Shown here: one piece after another, positions 1 to 9,494 of the stretch
Position numbering within the stretch: position 1 is the first letter of the stretch
Layout: each line of letters begins with the position of its first letter
NCBI GenBank assembly: GCA_019359745.1
Contig: JAHHGT010000004.1
Span: forward strand, 124,001-188,000
From: Aphanothece saxicola GSE-SYN-MK-01-06B
GTDB taxonomy: Bacteria; Cyanobacteriota; Cyanobacteriia; PCC-6307; Cyanobiaceae
Length of the DNA stretch: 64,000 bases
Reading direction: 5' to 3'
Notes under the pieces: generated by a model
Database searches by the model: none
The model's input: the letters and a program-made list of their open reading frames with translations, nothing else
Told to the model about the DNA's origin: nothing
Position numbers and translations under genes: made by a program

Positions 1-200
1 TGCGGGAACGTCTCGGCCTGGGGCCGGAGCGCTGCCGGCGGCTGCTGCTGGAGCGGGCCCGCGAGCCCTTCCGGGATCTGGCCGATCTGCAGCAGCGGCT
101 GCAGCTTCCCGCCGACCAGGCCGAACGCTGGATCGGTCGGTTCCGCTACGCCGCCGCCCCGGAACCGGTGCTGCCGCCGTCCCGGAGGCCGGCCCCATGA
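1..200 (+). CDS. Helix-hairpin-helix protein, C-terminal fragment
   Basis: Only the last 65 or so codons are in the window; the gene begins before base 1. The open frame starts at base 3 and ends at a TGA that overlaps the ATG of the next gene (ATGA). The visible residues include 'RERLGLGPERCRRLLLERA' and 'LQQRLQLPADQAERW', two short helical units whose spacing resembles the helix-hairpin-helix DNA-binding folds of ComEA-like proteins. The tail is rich in Pro and Arg. The translational overlap with a GIY-YIG protein suggests a shared DNA-related role. The family call rests on a short fragment and is tentative. Confidence 0.5.
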   Translation, partial: RERLGLGPERCRRLLLERAREPFRDLADLQQRLQLPADQAERWIGRFRYAAAPEPVLPPSRRPAP

Positions 201-823
201 GCCGGCAGGGGGACCTGTTCACGGCCGCGGCCGCCGTTGAGGCAGGAGCGGCCAGTACCTCGCCGTTCCCGGAGCTCCCCCTGCTGCGGCAGCAGCTGCT
301 CACCTGGCAGGGCCGGCTGGCTGCGTTCCAGGGGCCGCTCTATGCCGAAGGCAGGGCCGGCGGGGCCGCCCCCCTGCAGCAGGGGCAGCTCTTCCCGATG
401 GCGGCCGACCCCGGCGATCCCGCCGTGGTGGCGCGCCGCTTCGATCCCCTCCGCCTCAGTCCCCAGAGCCTCTCCTTCTGGCGCTGGCCCCGCCTGCCCC
501 AGCGGGGGGCGGCCCTCTACCTGGTGATGGATCGTCCTGCGGAACTGCCGGTGCCGCTCCTGCTCTACGTCGGCGAGACGGGGCGTGCCGACCAGCGTTG
601 GAAGGGCGACCACGACTGCAAGGGGTACCTGGCCGCCTATGGCGAGGCGCTGGCCAGGGTGGGGTTGGAGGCGCGGCCGAGCATCCGCTTCTGGAGCGAC
701 GTGCCGGCGGCGGTGTCCCCGCGCCGGGCCCTGGAGCAGGCCCTGATCCGGCGCTGGCTGCCCCCGTTCAACAAGGAGACCCGGGAGCGCTGGGCCACGC
801 CGTTCACGGCCGACCCGGCCTGA
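197..823 (+). CDS. GIY-YIG nuclease-like domain protein
   Basis: A 208-residue protein. The C-terminal half carries a GIY-YIG-like core: 'LLLYVGETGRADQRWKGDH' matches the beta strand and first catalytic segment (LYVGET in place of GIYVGQT), and 'ALEQALIRRWLPPFNKE' matches the helix with the metal-binding Glu and the terminal PxxNKE segment of UvrC-type and Slx1-type nucleases. The first 100 residues match nothing I recognise. The start is the ATG that overlaps the stop of the helix-hairpin-helix gene, so the two are probably co-translated. DNA cleavage is likely from the family; the substrate is unknown. Confidence 0.75.
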   Translation: MSRQGDLFTAAAAVEAGAASTSPFPELPLLRQQLLTWQGRLAAFQGPLYAEGRAGGAAPLQQGQLFPMAADPGDPAVVARRFDPLRLSPQSLSFWRWPRLPQRGAALYLVMDRPAELPVPLLLYVGETGRADQRWKGDHDCKGYLAAYGEALARVGLEARPSIRFWSDVPAAVSPRRALEQALIRRWLPPFNKETRERWATPFTADPA

Positions 824-842
824 AGGGCAGGGCCGGGCTGGC

Positions 843-848
843 TACGAT
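843..848 (+). promoter_or_regulatory. Possible -10 box of pepA
   Basis: TACGAT fits the cyanobacterial TANNNT -10 pattern and lies in the short gap between the GIY-YIG gene and pepA. No convincing -35 hexamer is visible, so this is only a candidate. Confidence 0.25.
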
Positions 849-871
849 CACGGGTCGCCTGCGCTGGGTCC

Positions 872-2362
872 ATGGAGTTTCGCTGTCTTGCCGTCCCCGG
901 TGCTCTCGAGGAGACCTGGACGGGTGACACCCTGGTGCTGGGCCTGTTCGCCCCCGCCACGGGCAGCGGCCGGGCCCTGGCCGAAGAGCTGGTGGGCGAG
1001 GGGTTCGAAGCCTTGCTGCAGCGCCGCCGCTTCGAGGCCAAGTCCGGCCAGACCATCACCCTGGAGCGGCCGGGGGGCTCCCCGGCCAGCCTGATCCTGG
1101 TGGGCCTGGGGGAGCCGGCCGACTTCGGCCTCGAGGCCCTGCGGCAGGCCGCTGCCGGAGCGGCCCGCGCCGCCGCTTTGGCCGGTGCCGTGGAGCTGGG
1201 CCTTTGGCTTCCGGTCGAGGGGCTGGAGCCGGCGGCGGCCGCCGCCGCCATGGCCGAAGCGGTGCGGCTCGGGCTGTATGCCGACCAGCGCTTCAAAAGC
1301 GAGGCGGAACCTTCGTCCCTCCCCTCACTGGTGAGCCTGCTCGGCGTTGCGGCAGGGGCCGAGGCGGGCCTGGCCCATGTGGCGGCCACCTGCAGCGGCG
1401 TGGAACTGGCCAGGCGACTGGTGGCGGCCCCGCCCAACAAGGCCACCCCCCAGTCCCTGGCCGAGGAGGCCGCCGCCATCGCCGCCGCCTTCGGCCTCGA
1501 GCTCAAGGTGCTGGAGCGGGACGACTGTGAGGCCCTGGGCATGGGGGCCTACCTGGGGGTGGCCCAGGGCTCGGATCTGCCCCCCAAGTTCATCCATCTC
1601 ACCTACCGGCCCACCGGGGCGGTGACACGTCGGGTGGTGCTGGTGGGCAAGGGGCTCACCTTCGATTCCGGCGGGTACAACCTCAAGACAGCCGGCTCCC
1701 AGATCGAGATGATGAAGTACGACATGGGCGGCAGCGCCGCGGTGCTCGGGGCCGCCCGTGCCATCGCCGAAATTCGGCCCGCCGGCCTGGAGGTGCACGT
1801 GATCGTGGCCAGCTGCGAAAACATGATCAGCGGTGGCGCCATCCACCCGGGTGATGTGCTCACCGCCTCCAACGGCAAAACCATCGAGATCAACAACACC
1901 GATGCGGAAGGGCGGCTCACCCTGGCCGATGCCCTCGTCTATGCCTGTGGCCTGGAGCCGGATGCCATCGTCGATCTCGCCACCCTCACCGGCGCCTGCG
2001 TGATCGCCCTCGGCGAGGAGATCGCCGGGCTCTGGTCCCCCAGCGACGGCCTGGCCGAGGCCCTGCTCAGCGCCGGCGATGCCGGCGGGGAGGCGTTCTG
2101 GCGCATGCCCCTGCGCCCCTCCTACAAGAAGGGGCTCAAGAGCCACATCGCCGACCTGAAGAACACCGGTCCGCGGCCGGGTGGCTCGATCACCGCCGCC
2201 CTCTTCCTGCAGGACTTCGTCACCAAGGATCTGCCCTGGGCCCACCTCGACATCGCCGGGACCGTGTGGAGCGACAAAGCCCGGGGGATGGATCCGGCCG
2301 GGGCCACCGGCTTCGGGGTGCGCACCCTGGTGGCCTGGATGCTGGCCGGTGCCGCCAGCTGA
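872..2362 (+). CDS. pepA: Leucyl aminopeptidase (M17 family)
   Basis: Cytosolic two-metal aminopeptidase of 496 residues, a normal length for the M17 family. The C-terminal catalytic domain shows the signature 'NTDAEGRLTLADAL', the metal-binding stretch 'VGKGLTFDSGGYNLK' and the conserved 'KYDMGGSAAVLGAA'. The N-terminal third is the variable PepA N domain. It removes N-terminal residues during peptide turnover and acts as a hexamer in known homologues. The ATG at 872 gives a standard N-terminus. A TACGAT hexamer about 24 bases upstream could be a -10 element. The gene is followed by a small membrane protein gene in the same direction. Confidence 0.95.
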   Translation: MEFRCLAVPGALEETWTGDTLVLGLFAPATGSGRALAEELVGEGFEALLQRRRFEAKSGQTITLERPGGSPASLILVGLGEPADFGLEALRQAAAGAARAAALAGAVELGLWLPVEGLEPAAAAAAMAEAVRLGLYADQRFKSEAEPSSLPSLVSLLGVAAGAEAGLAHVAATCSGVELARRLVAAPPNKATPQSLAEEAAAIAAAFGLELKVLERDDCEALGMGAYLGVAQGSDLPPKFIHLTYRPTGAVTRRVVLVGKGLTFDSGGYNLKTAGSQIEMMKYDMGGSAAVLGAARAIAEIRPAGLEVHVIVASCENMISGGAIHPGDVLTASNGKTIEINNTDAEGRLTLADALVYACGLEPDAIVDLATLTGACVIALGEEIAGLWSPSDGLAEALLSAGDAGGEAFWRMPLRPSYKKGLKSHIADLKNTGPRPGGSITAALFLQDFVTKDLPWAHLDIAGTVWSDKARGMDPAGATGFGVRTLVAWMLAGAAS

Positions 2363-2436
2363 TCCCATGGCCGCCGGCCGTGGCGGCTGAAGGTTGCGGC
2401 CTAGGTTTGCTCCCAGACCAGACAACGCATCGCTCC

Positions 2437-2712
2437 ATGGCCGTTCACAAGATCCGCTGGTACGTGAAGGCCCAGCTCGGTGTGCTCCTGCTCCCCGCCG
2501 GCCTCTGCCTGTTCGGGGAGGGGGTGATCCGCAAGGGCATCCAAACCTGGTCGGCCCTGGCGGCAGCGGCCGATCAGGGACAGTCACTGCCGGAGGCCGG
2601 TCCCTGGGTCTGGTACGGCGCCCTGGGGTTGATCTTCATCAATGCGGGCGTCGGGCTGATGGTCGAGAGCGGTCTGCTGCGCGGCTACCCCCGCACCCCG
2701 CCCCGGGCCTGA
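2437..2712 (+). CDS. Small membrane protein of unknown function
   Basis: A 91-residue protein with two hydrophobic segments, roughly residues 10-30 ('VKAQLGVLLLPAGLCLFGEG') and 58-78 ('YGALGLIFINAGVGLMVESG'), consistent with a two-pass inner-membrane or thylakoid protein. The start ATG 'MAVHKIRWYVK' was chosen because the longer open frame upstream is a shadow of pepA. It lies 74 bases after pepA in the same direction. I do not recognise a domain. Confidence 0.7.
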   Translation: MAVHKIRWYVKAQLGVLLLPAGLCLFGEGVIRKGIQTWSALAAAADQGQSLPEAGPWVWYGALGLIFINAGVGLMVESGLLRGYPRTPPRA

Positions 2713-2715
2713 GGT

Positions 2716-2919
2716 TCAGACCGCCACCGGCTCGGTGTCGCCCCTGCCGCTCACGTGGACGTGCAGCTCGGCCGGGGATTCCAGGCGATGGATCTGCCAG
2801 GTGGCTTTCTCACCACAGCTGGCCTGCAGCTTGTCGAGGTCGTCGGACGCCTGCCTGGGGCTCGCATAGGGCCCGATGTGGCGCGTCTGCAGACCGTCAC
2901 GGATGGTCAGCAGATACAT
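2716..2919 (-). CDS. Small unknown protein, 67 residues
   Basis: The ORF track begins this frame at 2988, but the internal ATG at 2919 ('MYLLTIRDGLQTRHIGPYAS') gives the more typical small-protein N-terminus. The sequence contains 'RHIGPYASPRQASDDLDKL', an amphipathic helix, and ends with a short beta-like stretch 'AELHVHV'. Similar small proteins are common in picocyanobacterial genomes as conserved hypotheticals. The 3' end nearly touches that of the membrane protein gene on the other strand (3-base gap). Function is unknown. Confidence 0.6.
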   Translation of the reverse strand: MYLLTIRDGLQTRHIGPYASPRQASDDLDKLQASCGEKATWQIHRLESPAELHVHVSGRGDTEPVAV

Positions 2920-3017
2920 ACAGAAGCCCTCCCGTCGTGTGCCAAACGCTAGGGCATTCTTCGGGGTCGCGACAGGGTGCAAAAGCACCGTGTCTGCATC
3001 ATCCGGTCGGGTTCGGC

Positions 3018-3644
3018 TCAGGCTCCCTGCCAGCGCTGACTGCTGCGGGCCCGCCGACCCCAGACCGTGTCCAGGCGCCGGTCGCGCCCGCAGGACCAGC
3101 GGTAGTAGTTGTATTTGACGCCATTGCGCTTGGCGTAGTTCTGGTGATAGCCCTCCGCCGGCCAGAACTTGGCCAGGGGCCGGATCGCCACCTTGAGCGC
3201 AGCCGCCGGCTTGCCCAGCTCCCGGGCCGCCGCCACGAGGCTGTTGCGGGCCTCCACGGCCTGGTTGGCGCTGGTGGTGAAGATCACCGGCCGGTAGGAA
3301 TCACCGCGGTCGCAGAACTGGCCGCCGGCGTCGAGGGGATCGATGTTGCGCCAGTAGGCCCGCAGCAGCGCGTCGTAGCGGATCTCGGTGTTGTCGAAGC
3401 GCACCCGCACCACTTCCTGATGGCCGCTTCCCCCGGCCGAGACCTGCTTGTAGGTGGGGTTCGCGCCCTTGCCGCCGCTGTAGCCGCTCACCACGTCCAG
3501 GACCCCGGGGAGCCCCTCCAGATCGTGCTCCAGGCACCAGAAACAACCTCCCGCCAGAACGGCCTCCTCGGTGGCCGCCAAGGCGGGAGCCACCGGGCCC
3601 CCCAGGGCGAGCAGCAGCCCCAGCAGCAGCGCGATCAGTCGCAT
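3018..3644 (-). CDS. msrA: Peptide-methionine (S)-S-oxide reductase, exported
   Basis: MsrA reduces the S-epimer of methionine sulfoxide in proteins. The catalytic '[12 protein letters not shown]' motif follows a Sec-type signal peptide ('[22 protein letters not shown]', residues 2-23), so the enzyme should act in the periplasm or thylakoid lumen. Further family motifs are 'GYSGG', '[11 protein letters not shown]' and 'YHQNYAKRN'. Length is 208 residues. The start overlaps the end of lpxB by 10 bases, placing it last in the lpxC-fabZ-lpxA-lpxB transcription unit. Repair of oxidised envelope proteins fits that setting. msrB at 38.8 kb also appears exported. Confidence 0.93.
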   Translation of the reverse strand: MRLIALLLGLLLALGGPVAPALAATEEAVLAGGCFWCLEHDLEGLPGVLDVVSGYSGGKGANPTYKQVSAGGSGHQEVVRVRFDNTEIRYDALLRAYWRNIDPLDAGGQFCDRGDSYRPVIFTTSANQAVEARNSLVAAARELGKPAAALKVAIRPLAKFWPAEGYHQNYAKRNGVKYNYYRWSCGRDRRLDTVWGRRARSSQRWQGA

Positions 3645-4834
3645 GGCGTGTGTCCCGAGAACGGTTCGAGGATCGCCGTCGCCGCCCGGCGGGTGACGCC
3701 TGGCTCCCCCAGCTTCTGCCTCAGCCGAACGTAGCCCTCCTGCACCCGCTCCCGTGCCCCGGAGGCGGGATCGAACAGGGGCAGCAGGGCGGCCAGGATG
3801 GCGTCCGGGGTGAAGTCGTCCTGCAGCAGCTCCGGCACCAGCCGTTCCCCCAGCACCAGATTCACCGGGGAAATGTGGGCCACGTTGAAGTGGATCACAT
3901 GTTTCGCCAGGAACGCCGTGGGCCGGCTCACCCGGTAGCCGGTCACCTGGGGCACCCCCCGCAGGGCCAGTTCCAGGTTGGCGGTTCCGGATTTGGTCAG
4001 GGCGGCATCGGCCGCGGCACAGAGCTGGGGCCGCAGGGCATCGGCCTCACCGGCCGGGATCACCCGCACCGCCGTGGCTCCGGCCGCCTGCATGGTCTCG
4101 GCAAGGACCGCCTCGAACCCCGGCAGGCCAGCCGGCAGCAGCACCTGCAGATCGGGCCGTAGCCGCTGCAGCTTGGCCACGGCCTCGGCCATGGGGGGCA
4201 GCACATAGCGCAGCTCCTGCCGCCTGGAGGCGGGCAGCATCAGCAGCACCGGCGCCTCCTGGGGCAGGCCCAGCCGCTGGCGGGCGTCCTGGCGCGAGGG
4301 TCGCTGCTGCAGGGTGTCGATCAGGGGATGGCCCACCCAGGTGACCTGGGCACCCCGTTCGGCGTAGAAGCTGGCCTCTTCCGGGAAGATCGCCAGGATG
4401 CGGTCGGTGAAGCCGATCAGCCGGGTGGTGCCGCCGTCGCCGAGACGAAAGGCCCACTCCTGGGGGGCGATGTAATAGGTGATCGGCACATCGGGGTAGA
4501 GCCGCCGCAGGCGCAGCCCCAGGTTGACGTTCGCCCCCATGTAATCGATCAGCACCACCGCATCCGGGGGGTGCAGACGCAGCCAGCGGCGCACCCTGGC
4601 CTGCAGCTTCAGGGTGGGAATGACCAGGGGGATCGGTTCCCAAAGGCCGATGGCCCCGAGCTTTGTGGTGTCCGCCAGGAGCTGGGCACCGGCCCGCTCC
4701 ATGCGACTGCCCCCGAGGGCCACCACATCGAGGGGCAGGGAACGGCGGGCCGCTTCCTCGTGCAGGGCCTTGACCAGCAGGGATCCCTGCAGATCACCGG
4801 AGACCTCTCCGGTGCTGACCAGGAGTCGCACCAT
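3635..4834 (-). CDS. lpxB: Lipid-A-disaccharide synthase
   Basis: LpxB, a GT19 glycosyltransferase, joins UDP-2,3-diacylglucosamine and lipid X to form the lipid A disaccharide at the inner face of the membrane. The 399-residue protein starts '[20 protein letters not shown]', the family N-terminus (GExSGD), and contains '[10 protein letters not shown]' and '[10 protein letters not shown]'. The longer ORF-track start at 4897 is rejected because the ATG at 4834 overlaps the lpxA stop by one base. It overlaps msrA downstream. With LpxA and LpxC next door this is the core of lipid A synthesis. Confidence 0.95.
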   Translation of the reverse strand: MVRLLVSTGEVSGDLQGSLLVKALHEEAARRSLPLDVVALGGSRMERAGAQLLADTTKLGAIGLWEPIPLVIPTLKLQARVRRWLRLHPPDAVVLIDYMGANVNLGLRLRRLYPDVPITYYIAPQEWAFRLGDGGTTRLIGFTDRILAIFPEEASFYAERGAQVTWVGHPLIDTLQQRPSRQDARQRLGLPQEAPVLLMLPASRRQELRYVLPPMAEAVAKLQRLRPDLQVLLPAGLPGFEAVLAETMQAAGATAVRVIPAGEADALRPQLCAAADAALTKSGTANLELALRGVPQVTGYRVSRPTAFLAKHVIHFNVAHISPVNLVLGERLVPELLQDDFTPDAILAALLPLFDPASGARERVQEGYVRLRQKLGEPGVTRRAATAILEPFSGHTPCD

Positions 4835-5655
4835 CAGCGCTGGGCCGGCAGCGGTCCGCGCCGGCCCGGCCCCACCGAGGCCTCCAGAAAGGCGCACAGC
4901 TCATCGGCCGCGGCCAGCAGGGGGCGCTCCCGCGCCTGCCGCAGGGCGGCCGCCAGCACCAGATCGCTGCGGTAGATGAGGGTCCAGAGATCCTGCAGCT
5001 GGCGGAACTGGGCACCGTCGTCGAGCTGGGCCACGCCGCTGCGGCGCAGTCCGACGCGGTTCAGCCCCCGGATGCGGCCTGGATGGCCCTCCACCGTCAT
5101 GAACGGGGGCACATCGCGGTCGATGCGGCTCATGCCGCCCACCATCGCCAGGCTGCCGATGTGGACGAACTGGTGGATGCCGAGCACACCACCGATCACG
5201 GCCCGCTCACCGATCACCACGTGGCCCGCCACCGCCACACCGTTGGCGATGACGATGCGGTCGGAGAGCTGGCAGTTGTGGCCGATGTGGCTGTAGGCCA
5301 TCAGCAGGTTGCCGTTGCCCAGGACGGTGCTTTCCCCTTCGGCGGTGGCGCGGTTGATGGTGACGCACTCGCGGATCGTGTTCTCGTCCCCCATCACCAC
5401 TTCGGTGGGGGCGCCGCCGTACTTGAGGTCCTGGGGCTCGAGGCCGATGCAGGCGCCCGGGAAGATCCGGTTGCCCTTGCCCATCCGCACCCGCCCGTCG
5501 ATCACGACATGGGGGCCGATGCGACTGCCTTCGCCGATCTCCACCTCCGGACCGATGACCGAATAGGGACCGATCTCCACGCCGGGGGCCAACCGGGCCC
5601 GGGGATCGACCAAGGCCGTGGGATGCACGGATGTCGTCATGGCAGTGCTCGACAT
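4834..5655 (-). CDS. lpxA: UDP-N-acetylglucosamine acyltransferase
   Basis: LpxA transfers a 3-hydroxyacyl chain from ACP to UDP-GlcNAc, the first step of lipid A synthesis. The 273 residues show the left-handed beta-helix hexapeptide repeats ('[19 protein letters not shown]', '[11 protein letters not shown]') and the catalytic region '[12 protein letters not shown]'. The C-terminal helical domain follows '[18 protein letters not shown]'. An internal ATG five codons in ('[11 protein letters not shown]') is an equally good start. The stop overlaps the start of lpxB, and fabZ lies 4 bases upstream. Confidence 0.95.
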   Translation of the reverse strand: MSSTAMTTSVHPTALVDPRARLAPGVEIGPYSVIGPEVEIGEGSRIGPHVVIDGRVRMGKGNRIFPGACIGLEPQDLKYGGAPTEVVMGDENTIRECVTINRATAEGESTVLGNGNLLMAYSHIGHNCQLSDRIVIANGVAVAGHVVIGERAVIGGVLGIHQFVHIGSLAMVGGMSRIDRDVPPFMTVEGHPGRIRGLNRVGLRRSGVAQLDDGAQFRQLQDLWTLIYRSDLVLAAALRQARERPLLAAADELCAFLEASVGPGRRGPLPAQR

Positions 5656-5659
5656 CGCG

Positions 5660-6163
5660 TCAGTCCACGAGCGAGAACATCAGCTCGCCCGAGCAGACCC
5701 GCTCGCCATCGACCGTGGCGGTGGCGTGCACCTTGCCGAAGCGTTTGCGCTTCAGGCTGAGCAGTTCGCAGGTGATCAGGAGCTGGTCGCCGGGCACCAC
5801 GGGCCGCCGGAAGCGCACACCGTCGATGCCGGCGAACACGAACAGACCCTTGGGCAGATCGGGCATCTGGGTGACGATCAGGCCTCCCACCTGGGCCATG
5901 GCCTCAACGATCAGCACGCCGGGCATCAGCGGACGGCCGGGGAAATGGCCCTGGAACTGCGGTTCGTTGAAGGTGACGTTCTTGAGCGCCACCGCCCGCT
6001 TGCCGGGGACGTACTCCACCACCCGATCCACCAGGGCGAAGGGGTAGCGATGGGGGAGCAGGTTGAGGATCTGCTCGCTGCTGAGCACCACGGCCCGTGC
6101 CGGATCGGCGTCGGGGCAGGCCGCTGTGGCGGCCTCAGGAGCGGCGGAAGGAAGAACGGTCAA
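5660..6163 (-). CDS. fabZ: 3-hydroxyacyl-ACP dehydratase FabZ
   Basis: FabZ dehydrates 3-hydroxyacyl-ACP in fatty acid elongation and competes with LpxA and LpxC for that pool, which explains its place between lpxC and lpxA. The hot-dog fold signature '[14 protein letters not shown]' (catalytic His) and '[20 protein letters not shown]' (catalytic Glu) are intact. The ORF-track start at 6403 lies deep inside lpxC. No ATG is available near the family N-terminus. I chose the TTG at 6163, five bases past the lpxC stop, giving 167 residues. A GTG closer to '[12 protein letters not shown]' is possible. Function is certain, the start is not. Confidence 0.9.
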   Translation of the reverse strand: MTVLPSAAPEAATAACPDADPARAVVLSSEQILNLLPHRYPFALVDRVVEYVPGKRAVALKNVTFNEPQFQGHFPGRPLMPGVLIVEAMAQVGGLIVTQMPDLPKGLFVFAGIDGVRFRRPVVPGDQLLITCELLSLKRKRFGKVHATATVDGERVCSGELMFSLVD

Positions 6164-6167
6164 GGAA

Positions 6168-7040
6168 TCAGTGGGTCGGTACGGGCACGGGCAGGCGGGG
6201 CGCCTGGGCCGCAAGGGCCGCGGCCATGGCGGTGTGCAGGCCATGGGAACCGCGGTAGGCGAAGACGTGGGCCCTGGGCAGGCCCACCAACGCCAGGTCT
6301 CCCAGCAGGTCCAGCAGCTTATGGCGCACCGGTTCGTCGGCGAAGCGCAGCGGCGGATTGACCCAGCCGTCGCCGTCACAGACCAGGGCGTTGTCGAGGG
6401 CACCGCCGCGGATCAGGCCCGCAGCCAGCAACTGCTCCACCTGCTCCTTGAAGCCGAACGTGCGGGCCGGGGCGATCTCCGCCACGAAGCGCTCCGGGGT
6501 GAGATCCAGGGCGTAGAGCTGGCGGCCGATGGCCGGCTGGGGAAAGTCGATGGCGGCCGCGAGGCGCAACCGGTCGGCCGGCAGGGCCACCACGAAGCTC
6601 TGGCCCTGCTGCAGGGTGAGGGGCAGGGGCGGCAGGGGGGGCTCGAGGCGCTCGCCCCGGCTGCTGATCCCCGCCTCGCCGATCGCTTCGACCCAGGGAA
6701 GCCCCGAGCCGTCGAGCAGGGGGACCTCCTCCCCGTCCACCAGCAGCTCCGCCTGGCTGACCCCGGTGCCGGCCAGGGCCGCCAGCAGGTGCTCCACTGT
6801 GGCCAGGCGCCGGTCCCCCAGCTGCAGGCAGGTGCAGAGGCGGGTGTCACTCACCAGGTCGGGGCCCAAAGGCTGCAGGGGCCGTTGCGGGGCGTCCAGC
6901 CAGCCCAGCCAGTAGCCCGGCCGCTCCGACGGGCCGAGGCGGACCCTGGAGACGGCGCCGCTGTGAAGGCCCACCCCGGTGCGCTCCACGCAGGAGCTCA
7001 GGGTCCAGGCCTGGCGATAGTCGCTGGGCCAGCTGGTCAC
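6168..7040 (-). CDS. lpxC: UDP-3-O-acyl-N-acetylglucosamine deacetylase
   Basis: LpxC is the zinc-dependent deacetylase that commits substrate to lipid A. The N-terminal region has '[20 protein letters not shown]', the family signature, followed by '[11 protein letters not shown]' with the zinc-ligand His. The second domain has '[12 protein letters not shown]' and '[15 protein letters not shown]' with further zinc and catalytic residues. The start is taken as the GTG at 7040 ('TAGTG' overlap with the bamA stop), giving 290 residues; the ORF-track ATG at 7076 lies inside bamA. The tight linkage to bamA couples LPS and outer-membrane protein assembly. Confidence 0.94.
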   Translation of the reverse strand: MTSWPSDYRQAWTLSSCVERTGVGLHSGAVSRVRLGPSERPGYWLGWLDAPQRPLQPLGPDLVSDTRLCTCLQLGDRRLATVEHLLAALAGTGVSQAELLVDGEEVPLLDGSGLPWVEAIGEAGISSRGERLEPPLPPLPLTLQQGQSFVVALPADRLRLAAAIDFPQPAIGRQLYALDLTPERFVAEIAPARTFGFKEQVEQLLAAGLIRGGALDNALVCDGDGWVNPPLRFADEPVRHKLLDLLGDLALVGLPRAHVFAYRGSHGLHTAMAAALAAQAPRLPVPVPTH

Positions 7041-9451
7041 TAGAACTTCCAGCCCACGCCGAGGTTGAAACGCCACTCTCCGGTGAAGTCCTGGCTGGCC
7101 ACCTCCAGCCGCAGCGGTCCGACCGGGGTGGTGACGATCAGGCCGGTGCCGATCGAGAAGCCGGAGCCCGGCTTGTTCAGCAGCCCGCCCAGGTTGCCGG
7201 GCACTTTGGTCTGGCTGCCGAAGGTGGTGCCGCCGTCGATGAACAGCTCGCCGCTGACGATGCTGAACAGGGGGAAGCGGTATTCGATCGTGGCCTCACC
7301 GAAGCTGCGGCCCACGCCGAGATCGCAGTCGAAATAACCCCGCACCGAGTTGCCGCCGCCCAGACAGAAGGCCTCATAGGGCGGCAGATCGCCGATCACC
7401 GTGCCGGCGGACACCTGGAAAGCCAGGGCCTGCTTGCAATCCTCGGTTTCACCGGCCTTGGGCCGGCACCCTTTGTAGAACTTCAGCCAGCGCACCGGGA
7501 TGTAGTGGGTGAAGCTGCCCCGCAGTCGGTTGAAGGTGGGGGAATCGGGACCCACCGAGAAGAACTGTTCGGTGCCGAGGCTGAGGAAGTTGCCCTGGGT
7601 GGGGTTGCGCGGATCGTTGAGGGTGCTCATCGTCGCCGCCAGCCGCAGGCCCAGCAGCTGGTTGCGGGCGGCGCAGTTGTAGGCCAGACAGATGACCGAG
7701 CTGGTGGGAGCGGAGAACAGCGAGGTGGCCTCGTTCGGAGTGGCCAGACCGAAGCGGCGGGAGGTGCCGGAGAAATCCATCGGCGTGGCCACCTGGCCGG
7801 TCAGACCCAGCAGAACGGTCCAGGGAGCGCGCTTGAAGGGGTTGCCGCCGTTGAGGGGCCGCACGAACTGAACGTTGGCGCCGACACGCTGGATCAGGAC
7901 GCTGTTGCCGTCGAACTGGAACCAGCTGAGGTTCTGACCGGTGGTTTCGGCGGCGATGCGGGCCGCCGTCACCGACGGGAAGACGTCGAGGAGGGGGTTG
8001 AACGGCGAGAAGATGTTGTAGGCGACCTGGGTGCCGGGGGCCTGGTAGAAGTCGGCGACGGTGAAGATGTTGCCGTTGTCCTGGCTCTGGAACACCTGGG
8101 GGGCGTCCCGGCTGATGAAGGCCTTGAAGCGGAAGGCGGTGCGGTACTTGTCCCCCTTGATCCAGGGGTCGCTGAAGGAGATGTCGGCCAGGCCGCCGAA
8201 CTGGCCGTAGGTGAAGCTGGTGGAGAGATCCCAGGCGCGGCCGAACAGGTTGCTGTCCTGCACCTGGATCTGGCCGAAGACCCCCTGGCTCTGGCTGTAG
8301 CCCAGACCACCGGAGAGGGAACCGGTCGACTGCTCGACCACCCCCAGCACGATCACCACCGAGCCGGGATCCTCCGGTTCGGGGCGCAGGGTCACCTTGA
8401 CGTCGCTGAACAGGCCGGTGCCATAGAGACGCTTGAGGTCGTCCTCCAGGTTGCGGCGGTTGAAGACCTCGCCGGTCTTGATGGAGATCTCACGGGTGAT
8501 GACCCATTCCTTGGTCTTGCCCTTGATCGGCTGGCCCTTGTCGTTGGTGGCCGATCCCTCCTTGTTGAGGAACTGCACCTCCACACCCTTGACCGTGCCC
8601 TGGCGCACCAGCAACTGCACATCGCCATCGGGGCCGACGCGGGAGGGGCCGGTGACACGGGCCAGGGAGAAGCCCTGGTCGGCGTACCACTTCTGCAGTT
8701 CCTGCATGCGGCCCTGCAGGGTGACCAGGTTGAGGGTCTTGCCGTAATCACCGGCGAAGGTGTCCTGCAGCACCGTGTCGGGCAGCTTGGCGTCGGCGGG
8801 ATCGAGGCTCACCTTGGTGAGCACCGGGTTGGGCACCACCGAGACCACCAGCCGCACCCCGAGGGGGCCGTCCTGGGGCTGGATCCGGACGTCGGAGAAC
8901 CAGCCGGTGGCATAGATGGCCTGGAGATCCGTTTCCAGTTCGCTGCGGGTGATCGCGTTGCCGGGCGTCACCGCCATGGCGGCGTACGCGGCCAGCTCCA
9001 GCCGCTCCCGCTCGGGATGGTCCGCCAGGCCTTCGATCACCACCTCGCTGATCAGCACCCTCGGTTCGGCCGAGGCCGCAGGCGAGGGGGCCGGTCCCAG
9101 GGAGGGTTTGCCGGGCCGGTCGTCGCTGGCGGCGGGGGCGCCAGGGGTTGGGGTGGCGGGGGCTGGCGTCACCGGAGCCGCCTCGCTGCCGGGGCTGGCT
9201 CCCGGGGCCGGGGCCGCCGGGGTGGCGGAGGGGTCAGGGGCGACGTCGGCCGGGCCGGCGAAAGGATCGGCGCCGGCCTGGGCCAGTGACGGCACCGGGG
9301 CCTGCCCCTCCCGCTTGCTGGGGGGACTTTCCGCCGCCCTGGCCTGGCCGCCGGTCAGCAGCAGGGCCACGAGCAGTGGCAAGGAGGCGGTCGCCGCCCG
9401 GGGCGTCACGCTTCGAAGGATGTGGGGCCTGCCGAGGCGAACGCCAATCAT
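7040..9451 (-). CDS. bamA: Outer membrane protein assembly factor BamA (Omp85)
   Basis: An 803-residue Omp85 protein that inserts beta-barrel proteins into the outer membrane. It has a signal peptide ('SLPLLVALLLTGGQARAAE'), then about 90 residues of Pro/Ala-rich linker, three POTRA domains (for example 'RVLISEVVIEGLADHPERER' and 'LYGTGLFSDVKVTLRPEPED') and a C-terminal 16-strand-type barrel with the lid-lock 'NSVRGYFDCDLGVGRSFGEA' and a terminal Phe ('GVGWKF'). Three POTRAs and the Pro-rich linker are normal for cyanobacterial Omp85. The start is the ATG at 9451, not the upstream 9619 frame. It overlaps lpxC by one base. Confidence 0.95.
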   Translation of the reverse strand: MIGVRLGRPHILRSVTPRAATASLPLLVALLLTGGQARAAESPPSKREGQAPVPSLAQAGADPFAGPADVAPDPSATPAAPAPGASPGSEAAPVTPAPATPTPGAPAASDDRPGKPSLGPAPSPAASAEPRVLISEVVIEGLADHPERERLELAAYAAMAVTPGNAITRSELETDLQAIYATGWFSDVRIQPQDGPLGVRLVVSVVPNPVLTKVSLDPADAKLPDTVLQDTFAGDYGKTLNLVTLQGRMQELQKWYADQGFSLARVTGPSRVGPDGDVQLLVRQGTVKGVEVQFLNKEGSATNDKGQPIKGKTKEWVITREISIKTGEVFNRRNLEDDLKRLYGTGLFSDVKVTLRPEPEDPGSVVIVLGVVEQSTGSLSGGLGYSQSQGVFGQIQVQDSNLFGRAWDLSTSFTYGQFGGLADISFSDPWIKGDKYRTAFRFKAFISRDAPQVFQSQDNGNIFTVADFYQAPGTQVAYNIFSPFNPLLDVFPSVTAARIAAETTGQNLSWFQFDGNSVLIQRVGANVQFVRPLNGGNPFKRAPWTVLLGLTGQVATPMDFSGTSRRFGLATPNEATSLFSAPTSSVICLAYNCAARNQLLGLRLAATMSTLNDPRNPTQGNFLSLGTEQFFSVGPDSPTFNRLRGSFTHYIPVRWLKFYKGCRPKAGETEDCKQALAFQVSAGTVIGDLPPYEAFCLGGGNSVRGYFDCDLGVGRSFGEATIEYRFPLFSIVSGELFIDGGTTFGSQTKVPGNLGGLLNKPGSGFSIGTGLIVTTPVGPLRLEVASQDFTGEWRFNLGVGWKF

Positions 9452-9494
9452 GGATGTCGTCTGCAGAGCGGCCAGGCCGCAAATTCCGCTGACC

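Noticed and set aside
2975-2992. GGTGC-AAAA-GCACC hairpin near msrA 3' side
   Set aside because: Only a 5-bp stem and no following T-run.
7505-9289. 594-codon ORF on the plus strand
   Set aside because: Antisense to bamA, whose domains are clear; long shadow frames are expected at this GC content.
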